From a bacterium (GTDB lineage: Bacteria; ARS69), in NCBI GenBank assembly GCA_025774865.1, contig JALGZO010000723.1, positions 1-7,485 on the forward strand: DNA of 7,485 bases, read 5' to 3'. The translations under genes and the position numbers were made by a program. The notes beneath the pieces are model-generated. The model saw only the letters and a program-made list of their open reading frames with translations, made no database searches and was not told the origin of the DNA. Below are positions 1 through 5,027 of the stretch, piece by piece; position 1 is the first letter of the stretch; the number at the start of each line of letters is the position of its first letter.

Positions 1-139
1 GTGTGGCGCCAGCACCTGGGGCACGCTCACCGGCTTCGGTCTGCCGGGTGCCTGGGTGTTCCGCGTCTGTGTCGACGCGCAAGGTCCGGTCGAAGTGGAA
101 GAGTTCAGCTGGGGCGATGTGAAGTCCCTGTACCACTAG
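1..139 (+). CDS. C-terminal end of an unrecognised protein (5' truncated)
   Basis: Reading from base 2 there is an open frame of 45 codons ending in TAG at 137-139. The start lies outside the window. The visible tail begins CGASTWGTLTGFG and ends in SLYH. It is rich in Gly, Trp, Phe and Val in alternation, as expected for the last strands of a beta-sandwich; the GAWVFRV stretch resembles the end of extracellular beta-domains on secreted bacterial proteins, but I cannot name a family. This frame was preferred to the one from base 1 because its third codon positions are mostly G or C and its stop is directly followed by hairpins. Two cysteines (first visible residue and the VCVD segment) could form a disulfide if the protein is exported. 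Function unknown. Confidence 0.6.
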   Translation, partial: CGASTWGTLTGFGLPGAWVFRVCVDAQGPVEVEEFSWGDVKSLYH

Positions 140-154
140 ACGCTTCAGTCGAGA

Positions 155-173
155 CCCGGCCTCCGCGGCCGGG
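155..173 (+). terminator. Short GC-rich hairpin after the first gene
   Basis: CCCGGCC at 155-161 pairs perfectly with GGCCGGG at 167-173 around a five-base loop, 15 bases after the upstream stop codon. There is no T-run behind it, so if it terminates transcription it is not a classical intrinsic terminator. It may act with the longer hairpin just downstream. Confidence 0.4.
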
Positions 174-187
174 ATCGAAATCCAGCC

Positions 188-219
188 AGGGCCCCATCGC
201 TTCGTAGCGGTGGGGCCCT
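188..219 (+). terminator. Strong 14-bp stem-loop, probable terminator
   Basis: AGGGCCCCATCGCT (188-201) pairs with AGCGGTGGGGCCCT (206-219), with one G-U wobble, around the four-base loop TCGT. This is the strongest hairpin in the gap between the first gene and the Wzz-like gene. The following bases are GC-rich and lack a T-tract, so it may be an L-shaped or Rho-assisted terminator or a 3'-end stabiliser. Because the stem is nearly symmetric it could act on either strand, but only plus-strand genes flank it. Confidence 0.6.
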
Positions 220-251
220 CGGCCGTCCGGGGCGGGGCGCCGCGTCCCCCC

Positions 252-273
252 ATTCTTCAATTCTGACAAGAAT
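252..273. promoter_or_regulatory. AT-rich dyad, possible operator/promoter zone
   Basis: ATTCTT (252-257) and AAGAAT (268-273) form an inverted repeat with a 10-base spacer. A second ATTCT at 260-264 pairs with AGAAT (269-273) across four bases. The patch from about 251 to 298 is clearly more AT-rich than its surroundings and is the likeliest place for the promoter of the Wzz-like gene. No good -35/-10 pair is visible: TTCAAT at 257-262 with GATAAG at 279-284 is weak. A regulator site is an inference from symmetry and position only. Confidence 0.25.
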
Positions 274-301
274 CCACCGATAAGAGATCAGGGATTCCGC
301 G

Positions 302-337
302 CTCGGCGGCGACGAACGCCGTCCGGGACCCGCCGAG
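302..337 (+). promoter_or_regulatory. Stem that could hide the Wzz-like gene's ribosome binding site
   Basis: CTCGGCGG (302-309) is perfectly complementary to CCGCCGAG (330-337). The right arm contains the first bases of GAGGTG (335-340), the only Shine-Dalgarno-like sequence before the TTG start at 345. A competing small hairpin, CGGCG/CGCCG (307-311 and 317-321), uses part of the left arm and would free the binding site. Such an either/or fold would allow translational control. GC-rich DNA gives chance complementarity easily, so this is only a candidate. Confidence 0.3.
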
Positions 338-344
338 GTGGAGC

Positions 345-1352
345 TTGTCCGACGAACTTGAAATCACGTCGATCTCCCTGTCCGAGATCGTGCGGCGGCT
401 CGCCGCCTCCCGTCGTCTGGTGCCGATCTGCGCGGGAGGAGGGCTCGCGGTGGGCGTTCTCCTCTGGGCGATTCTGCCTCGAACGTACGTCTCGGAAGCG
501 ACGCTCTTGCCCTCATCTTCGGAGGAAGGGAGCGCGATGAGCGGGAGTCTCCTCACGCTCGCCGGGTCGCTCGGAATCAGCCTGCCTGGCGCCTCGGCCC
601 CCGAGTCCCGTCTGTTCCCGACGATTCTGAAGAGCGAACGGATCATCCGGAACGCCATGAAGACCCGGATCGATCCGGCCAAGCCGGAGAAGGGCACACT
701 CTACGAAGTCGTGCAGGACGAAGGGGACCCGGAGCCGCTGCGCCTGGAGCTGGCCGCCGAGAGGGTGCGGTACGAGATCCTCCGGGCGGGTCTCGACGAG
801 GAGACCGGCGTCGTGCGAGTCGTCGTTCGCATGAACGACCCGATTCTGGCGAATCGGACGGCGCAGATCTTTCTCGACGAGCTCTCGACCTACTTGCGAC
901 ATGAGCGAAGCGCGAAGGCGCGGGGGAATCGAGAGTTCGTGGAAGGGCGTCGCACCGAAGTGTCCGCAAAGCTCGCACGGGCGGAAGAGGAGCTGCGTGC
1001 ATTCCGGGAAACGAACCGCAAGATCAACAACTCTCCCGAGCTCGTGCTCGAGCAGGAGAGGCTGATCCGAGATCTGCGCGTGCAGGAGGAGGTGTTTCTG
1101 GAGCTGAGCCGGCAGTTCGAGATCGCGAGCATCGAGGAGCAGAAGGCGACCCCGGTGCTCGAGATTCTCGATCCTCCCACGATTCGCTACGCGCCGAAGA
1201 ACCCGAAGCTTCCGATCTTCGGCGGTGTCGGGCTGCTCGCGGGGATCTTCCTCGGCTCGTTGGTCGCCGTCGCGTTCGAGAATCCCCGAGCTACGGCGAC
1301 CGGAGCGCTCTCCGGGGCGCAATCCCTCCTCGGTCTGAGGGGACGAGCGTGA
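345..1352 (+). CDS. Wzz/PCP-type polysaccharide chain-length (co-polymerase) protein
   Basis: A 335-residue inner-membrane protein of the polysaccharide co-polymerase type. Such proteins set chain length or assist export of O-antigen, capsule or exopolysaccharide, normally with a Wzx flippase and Wzy polymerase. Seen directly: a transmembrane segment at about residues 25-44, then a short beta-type stretch (RTYVSEATL) typical of the Wzz fold. A charged, helical and coiled-coil-prone periplasmic region follows at about 185-265. A proline-rich motif (276-290, DPPTIRYAPKNPKLP) leads into a second transmembrane segment at 290-311 rich in Gly. The C-terminus is a short cytoplasmic tail with no Walker motifs, so there is no fused tyrosine-kinase domain. 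The start is TTG at 345: there is an in-frame stop at 264-266, no other ATG/GTG/TTG lies between, and GAGGTG sits four bases upstream. It lies 34 bases before the flippase start, so the two are probably co-transcribed. The specific polymer is unknown. Confidence 0.88.
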   Translation: MSDELEITSISLSEIVRRLAASRRLVPICAGGGLAVGVLLWAILPRTYVSEATLLPSSSEEGSAMSGSLLTLAGSLGISLPGASAPESRLFPTILKSERIIRNAMKTRIDPAKPEKGTLYEVVQDEGDPEPLRLELAAERVRYEILRAGLDEETGVVRVVVRMNDPILANRTAQIFLDELSTYLRHERSAKARGNREFVEGRRTEVSAKLARAEEELRAFRETNRKINNSPELVLEQERLIRDLRVQEEVFLELSRQFEIASIEEQKATPVLEILDPPTIRYAPKNPKLPIFGGVGLLAGIFLGSLVAVAFENPRATATGALSGAQSLLGLRGRA

Positions 1353-1386
1353 GCGACACCGTTTCCCCTTCCGCGTCGGGATCGGC

Positions 1387-2940
1387 TTGACCAGCACTCC
1401 AACGGCCACGGCCGAGCGGACGTCGCCGACCACGCCCCTTGGCGAATCGGCCCGGGCCGCGCGACTCCTGTTGTTCGGGCAGGCATCCTCCAAAGTCATG
1501 CGCTTGCTCACCGACCTGTTACTGGGGCGCGTGCTCGGCCCGGCCGGGTTCGGCATCGTGGCCGCGTCCATGAGCTTCACTCACATCCTGGCCGAGGTGG
1601 GACTCGTCGGGACTCACCGGGCCGTGCTCCGCTTCGCGTCGGTGGACGAGTCCGAGGGTCGGTCGCAGGCGGCGGCCACGCTGACGCGACGGGCGCTCGC
1701 TGTCGCGCTGCTCTTCGGTGTGTCGCTGTTCGCCGCCGTGATGTTGGTGAGACGCCCTCTGACGATCAAGATGTTCGGCGAAGCGACGTCGCCTTGGATC
1801 CTGCCGCTTTTCGCTCTCGCGATACCGGCGATCGGCGGGTTCACGGTGCTGCAGTTCCGCGCCCGAGCCGGTCGGCGGTTCGTCGAGGACACTCTCGTCG
1901 GGAACGTCGCGCGGGCGGGCATTCCGTTCTTCGTGACCACGGCGATGTTCCTCGTGGGCTGGCGCCTCTGGGGCGCGGCCGCCGGATTCGTGGGGGGAAT
2001 GATCGGCACGCTGGGGCTCGCCTTCGTTCTGCGACGACGAGCCGAGAGACGGGCCCCCGGCGACCGGGAAGGGGCGAGGGTGGCCCCCGTGGGGATGCGC
2101 CGTTTCTTGACCGTCGCCGTTCCGCTCGCGCTCGCGAGCGCCTCCGTCCTTCTCCTCAGTGAACTCGACAAGGTGATGCTCGCGATCTTCCGACCGGAGA
2201 CGGAGGTCGGGATCTACAACGCCGGCTTCCGACTCTCGCGGCAAGCGATCATCCTCCTGCCGGTTCTGAACGCGGCTATCTCGCCGTGGGTAGCGCCGCT
2301 TCTCGCCAACGGCCAGCGCGACGACCTCCAGCGTGTCTACCGGCAAACGACCCGCTGGTCACTTGCGGCCGGCTGGTCGACGGCACTCCTGTTCGCTCTG
2401 TTCGCGCAGGACTTTCTCGGTCTGTTCGGTGACGCGTACAGAGTCGGTGCGACGGTGCTCGTGATGCTCTCGCTCGGGCAGTTCGTGAATGCGTCGGTCG
2501 GAAACGCGGGTGTGATTCTGCAGTTCTCCGGCCACGAACGAATGGAGCTCTCGAACGGGCTATTCGTGACCATCGCGAACGTCGTGCTCAACCTCGTGCT
2601 CATTCCACGATTCGGCGCGGAGGGGGCGGCGGTGGCGACTTTGCTATCGCTCTCGTTCGTCGCCGTCCGACGGCTCCTGCAGGTGCGCACGGTCCTCGGG
2701 ATCCTGCCCTACGATCGGAAGACCCTGTTCGTCCTGGGAGGGGGGCTCCTCGGGGCGACGGTCAGCCTCGGGCTGCGCCTGGCCGTCGGCGCGGCCGGAG
2801 GGGGAGCGCTCGCCGGGGTGATCGTCGTGACGTTCGGAATGGTCGCCGGCTGGACCATTCTCCTGATGATCGTCGGCGTGACGGAAGAAGAGGCGGCGCT
2901 CTTGCGCGTACCGAAGCGTTGGGTGAAGCGAGGCCATTGA
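1387..2940 (+). CDS. Wzx-like polysaccharide (lipid-linked oligosaccharide) flippase
   Basis: A 517-residue, very hydrophobic protein of the polysaccharide-synthase/MATE-like exporter superfamily. It would flip undecaprenyl-linked sugar units across the inner membrane. The first 20 or so residues are Thr/Ser/Pro-rich and probably cytoplasmic. About 12-14 membrane spans follow, for example near 103-121, 137-156, 180-215, 241-265, 285-305, 352-380, 392-430, 446-467 and 472-497. Family-type motifs are the early RVLGPAGFGIVAA (48-60), the start of the second half, DKVMLAIF with VGIYNAGFRLS (261-284), and IPRFGAEGAAVATLLS (406-421). Length is somewhat above the usual 400-480 because of the N-terminal extension. 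TTG at 1387 is the only usable start after the in-frame stop at 1336-1338; only a weak GGGA (1378-1381) precedes it. It pairs with the Wzz-like gene just upstream. Substrate specificity cannot be read from sequence. Confidence 0.88.
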   Translation: MTSTPTATAERTSPTTPLGESARAARLLLFGQASSKVMRLLTDLLLGRVLGPAGFGIVAASMSFTHILAEVGLVGTHRAVLRFASVDESEGRSQAAATLTRRALAVALLFGVSLFAAVMLVRRPLTIKMFGEATSPWILPLFALAIPAIGGFTVLQFRARAGRRFVEDTLVGNVARAGIPFFVTTAMFLVGWRLWGAAAGFVGGMIGTLGLAFVLRRRAERRAPGDREGARVAPVGMRRFLTVAVPLALASASVLLLSELDKVMLAIFRPETEVGIYNAGFRLSRQAIILLPVLNAAISPWVAPLLANGQRDDLQRVYRQTTRWSLAAGWSTALLFALFAQDFLGLFGDAYRVGATVLVMLSLGQFVNASVGNAGVILQFSGHERMELSNGLFVTIANVVLNLVLIPRFGAEGAAVATLLSLSFVAVRRLLQVRTVLGILPYDRKTLFVLGGGLLGATVSLGLRLAVGAAGGGALAGVIVVTFGMVAGWTILLMIVGVTEEEAALLRVPKRWVKRGH

Positions 2941-2946
2941 CGAAGC

Positions 2947-2966
2947 CTCTTGCGGACTCCGTTTTC
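2947..2966 (+). repeat. 20-bp direct repeat, copy 1
   Basis: CTCTTGCGGACTCCGTTTTC, seven bases after the flippase stop, recurs at 3061-3080 with one mismatch. The T-rich end (GTTTTCTTG) also makes an AT stem with the bases that follow (TTTCTT at 2963-2968 with AAGAAA at 2974-2979). It could mark the edge of a small repeated element or a duplicated terminator region. Confidence 0.7.
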
Positions 2967-2998
2967 TTGTCAGAAGAAATGGCTAGAAGGAGGGCGCC

Positions 2999-3019
2999 AG
3001 GAGGCTGCGAGAGCCTCTT
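2999..3019 (+). terminator. Stem-loop after the flippase gene
   Basis: AGGAGGCT (2999-3006) pairs with AGCCTCTT (3012-3019), with one G-U pair, around GCGAG. It is followed by only a short run of pyrimidines, so termination is plausible but not typical. A second GC stem, GCGGCGCC/GGCGCCGC (3026-3033 and 3036-3043), lies just downstream. Confidence 0.4.
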
Positions 3020-3060
3020 TCGGCGGCGGCGCCGTGGCGCCGCGGTCGAAGGACGCCTGG

Positions 3061-3080
3061 CTCTTGCAGACTCCGTTTTC
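3061..3080 (+). repeat. 20-bp direct repeat, copy 2
   Basis: CTCTTGCAGACTCCGTTTTC matches 2947-2966 at 19 of 20 positions. It sits immediately before the large inverted repeat, so the two copies bracket a 94-bp GC-rich segment holding the two stems described above. Confidence 0.7.
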
Positions 3081-3086
3081 AATGGA

Positions 3087-3123
3087 AACTGACAGGGTGC
3101 CGTATCGCGGCATCCTGTCAGTT
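3087..3123. terminator. 15-bp inverted repeat, probable two-way terminator or REP-like palindrome
   Basis: AACTGACAGGGTGCC (3087-3101) pairs over 15 bp (one G-U) with GGCATCCTGTCAGTT (3109-3123) around the loop GTATCGC. It lies between the convergent flippase and DUF2203 genes, where a terminator serving both strands is expected. T-rich sequence is present on the minus-strand exit (TTTCC then GAAAAC) but no clean U-tract on either side. The same right arm recurs at 3132-3146 as a perfect complement, so the left arm has two possible partners. Confidence 0.6.
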
Positions 3124-3155
3124 GTCGCTGTGGCACCCTGTCAGTTGTCGCTGTG
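3110..3155 (-). repeat. Two tandem 23-bp copies overlapping the DUF2203 stop
   Basis: On the minus strand the 23-mer beginning CACAGCGACAACTGACAGG occurs at 3155-3133 and again at 3132-3110, differing at one base (GTGC versus ATGC at the end). The first copy encodes the last codons (HSDN) and the TGA stop of the DUF2203 gene. The second copy repeats the same bases beyond the stop and forms the right arm of the palindrome. Only two copies exist, so this is not a CRISPR array. Confidence 0.8.
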
Positions 3156-3566
3156 CTCCGCCATGAGATGCTCGGGAATCGGCTCGCGCGCCGCGAATCC
3201 ACCGTTCGGCGTGTGGTAGTAACGGACGTCGGGTTCGTCACTCCGCCAACAGAGGAAGACCTCTTCGCCTTCGATCCGGGACGGGAAATCCACGAGGCCC
3301 ATCTCGAAGTCCCAGTCCTTGTACGAGCATCCGAGAGACTCGAGCTCTTCCATCAGACGCAAGATGTCCTGCTGGATCAGCTCGAGTTCCTCGTCGGATT
3401 CCGGGTTCTTCGACAGCGCAGTCTTGCCCCGGAGTTCGTTCGCTCTTTCCAGAATCTCGTGGACGATACTTCGGACCAGCGGCAGTGTGCGGTTGGCTAA
3501 AGCGGGCGTGAACGTCTTCACGGCCGCCGTCGATCTCGTAGTGCGATTGCTGGATGCGGGAAACAT
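3141..3566 (-). CDS. DUF2203 family protein
   Basis: A 141-residue soluble protein of the DUF2203 family; its biochemical function is not known to me. Family hallmarks in order: an N-terminal helix-forming segment with FTPALANRTLPLVRSIVHEI (19-38), an acidic middle helix (about 56-78), then ESLGCSYKDWDFEMGLVDFP (76-95), VFLCWRSDEPDV (103-114), and YYHTPNGGFAAREPI (116-130). Cys80, Cys106 and His118 are positioned so that they could bind a metal, which is only an inference. The start was placed at ATG 3566. GGGAGGA (3582-3576 on the minus strand) is nine bases away, whereas the longer GTG start at 3575 would directly touch that ribosome binding site. The gene follows the M24 gene after a 126-base gap and could share its transcript. 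Its last codons lie in a tandem repeat. Confidence 0.85.
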   Translation of the reverse strand: MFPASSNRTTRSTAAVKTFTPALANRTLPLVRSIVHEILERANELRGKTALSKNPESDEELELIQQDILRLMEELESLGCSYKDWDFEMGLVDFPSRIEGEEVFLCWRSDEPDVRYYHTPNGGFAAREPIPEHLMAEHSDN

Positions 3567-3692
3567 GATCGGCACTCCTCCCGGCGAACCGTGAAGTTGC
3601 TACTACCACAATTCTACGTGGTTCGGCGCCGCTCGTGGCCGCGGATTTCGTCACAGACGCCTACGAGTCGCAAAGATGAGCAACTTTTCAAC
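3567..3692 (-). other. Gap between M24 and DUF2203 genes
   Basis: 126 bases with no gene. It holds the DUF2203 Shine-Dalgarno (GGGAGGA, 3582-3576), a -10-like TAGAAT (3616-3611 on the minus strand) without a convincing -35, and the small dyad ACCAC/GTGGT (3605-3609 and 3618-3622) around that hexamer. AAGTTGCT (3593-3600) is an exact inverted copy of AGCAACTT (3679-3686). No clear terminator follows the M24 gene, so read-through into DUF2203 is possible. Confidence 0.4.
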
Positions 3693-4940
3693 CTACGCGT
3701 GACCGCGGGGAACGACCACCCGGATTTCTTCGGGCCCCGGCGTCAGGTTTCGGCACCCGTTTTCGGTCACCACGTACGTGTTCTCGACCCCCACCCCACC
3801 TGTCTCTCCCAGAAACACTTTCGGCTCGACAGCTATGACGTTTCCGGGCTCGAGTGGCAAGTCAAATCGTGGGGCGAGCACGGGAAGCTCGTCGAGATCG
3901 ATCCCGATGCCGTGTCCGAGGAATCCGACACGGTTCTCACCGTATCCCATGAAACGGTCTGCGAAGGGGGATTGCTCGGCCGCCTTCGTGACCTCTTCGT
4001 ACACCGCCGACGGGATCGCTCCGGGCCGCAATCGAGAAGTGATCTCGACCAGCATCTCGCGACAAAACTCGTGCGCCTCCCGGGCCTCCGTGGGCGGCTC
4101 CCCGATCGAGTAGATGCGCGTCCGGTCCGCGAGGTAGCCGCCGGCGCCGCCCACGAAGTCGACCATGATCGTGACGCCCGGTCCGAGGAGCCGCTCTCCG
4201 CCCCCCTGCTGGACTCCCGGGTAGAGGGCCTCGAGTCCGTCGGGCCCGTCGAAGTAGCACGGGTATGAAGCGGAAGCCCCGGCGCTCAGGACGCCGATGT
4301 ACATTTCCATGTTCCAGCGCCGGAGGCGAATGATTCCCTGGTGGCGTCGGGCGCGGAGCTCACCTTCGAGGATCGCCGACAGCTCGACCTCGGAGATTCC
4401 GGGACGCAGCCTGGGGGGCAGCACCTCGTCCATCGGGACGCGGAGGATCTCGGCAGCCCGCTCGATCCAATCCGTCTCCCAGGGCGATTTCACGGCCCGG
4501 ATCTCGCGAATCGCGCGAGAGCAATCGCGGAACTCGACGGCCGGGAAGACCCGTCGCAGGCGCTCCCAGGTCGCGACGGGCACGACGTCGAGCTCGAGGC
4601 CGACCGCGCCCTCGATGGAGGCACCGAGGTCCGCGAGGGCGCCCGGCAGGTCCGGGAGGCGACGAAAGGGCGCTTGCGGTAGCGGCGACTCGTGGGCCGC
4701 TCGCCCGACCCCCGTGCGTAGCGCCAGGACCGCGGAGCCGTCGGCGGTCACGAACGGATAGGCGTCGGAGAGCGTCCCGGAGATCCAGAAGAGGCTCGAC
4801 GGGTGAAGAAGAAACGCGCCGTCGAGGCCGTCGTCCCGGAGGCGGGCCGCGAGACGGCGCGCACGATGGCCGAGCTCGTCCGGGGGCACGAGCGGCAAGT
4901 GGGAGGGATGGGACATCGCGGCCAAGGTCGGCGCGGGCAT
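3693..4940 (-). CDS. M24 family metallohydrolase (Xaa-Pro peptidase/creatinase-like)
   Basis: A 415-residue, probably cytoplasmic pita-bread-fold enzyme of the kind that cleaves Xaa-Pro bonds or related small amides. Residues about 20-145 match a creatinase N-terminal domain; about 155-410 form the catalytic domain. All five dinuclear-metal ligands are visible: Asp261 and Asp272 (MVDFVGGAGGYLADRTR), His343 (GHGIG), Glu372 (AVEPK) and Glu386 (GVENTYVVTENG). The two non-ligand histidines that assist catalysis in classical PepP/prolidase appear replaced: the usual HE/HD after GHGxG reads DE (Asp350), and the usual PH before it reads PC (Cys228 in SYPCYF). Substrate is therefore uncertain. ATG 4940 was chosen over TTG 4997 and ATG 4916 because only it has a Shine-Dalgarno (GGAGG, four bases away) and a promoter candidate just upstream. 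It lies 87 bases after the oxidoreductase gene. Confidence 0.87.
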   Translation of the reverse strand: MPAPTLAAMSHPSHLPLVPPDELGHRARRLAARLRDDGLDGAFLLHPSSLFWISGTLSDAYPFVTADGSAVLALRTGVGRAAHESPLPQAPFRRLPDLPGALADLGASIEGAVGLELDVVPVATWERLRRVFPAVEFRDCSRAIREIRAVKSPWETDWIERAAEILRVPMDEVLPPRLRPGISEVELSAILEGELRARRHQGIIRLRRWNMEMYIGVLSAGASASYPCYFDGPDGLEALYPGVQQGGGERLLGPGVTIMVDFVGGAGGYLADRTRIYSIGEPPTEAREAHEFCREMLVEITSRLRPGAIPSAVYEEVTKAAEQSPFADRFMGYGENRVGFLGHGIGIDLDELPVLAPRFDLPLEPGNVIAVEPKVFLGETGGVGVENTYVVTENGCRNLTPGPEEIRVVVPRGHA

Positions 4941-4968
4941 GGAGCCTCCAGTCGGATGGAAGCGGGAG

Positions 4969-4997
4969 AGGATAGGGGACGCGACGGGTCGCGACAA
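4969..4997 (-). promoter_or_regulatory. Candidate sigma-70-type promoter for the M24 gene
   Basis: On the minus strand TTGTCG (4997-4992) and TATCCT (4974-4969) are separated by exactly 17 bases, each matching four of six consensus positions. Transcription would begin near 4962, leaving a leader of about 22 bases before ATG 4940. This argues that the M24 gene can be expressed apart from the upstream oxidoreductase, and against the longer TTG start, which coincides with the -35 element. Confidence 0.4.
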
Positions 4998-5027
4998 GCC
5001 GAGGGTCGGCCGTCGGGGTGACGCTGG

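Noticed and set aside
1-207. 68-codon frame from base 1
   Set aside because: It runs through both hairpins, is Arg-rich and structureless, and has poor third-position GC compared with the frame ending at 139.
513-1580. 355-codon open frame on the minus strand across the Wzz-like gene and flippase start
   Set aside because: Its translation is Arg-rich without domain features and is antisense to two well-supported genes.
3110-3155. Possible CRISPR array
   Set aside because: Only two directly abutting 23-bp copies with no unique spacers and no cas genes.
2950-3219. 89-codon plus-strand frame through the repeat region
   Set aside because: It crosses all the repeats and enters the DUF2203 gene antisense. 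I see no domain or ribosome binding site; it is probably read-through of a repeated element, although similar spurious proteins may appear in databases if the element is repeated.
3611-3639. Promoter for DUF2203 with TAGAAT as -10
   Set aside because: The hexamer at the proper -35 distance (GCCACG) does not resemble the consensus, so I left it as a note in the gap entry only.
4998-5010. Small hairpin GCCGA/TCGGC after the oxidoreductase stop as a terminator
   Set aside because: Only five base pairs with a three-base loop and no T-run; too weak to call.
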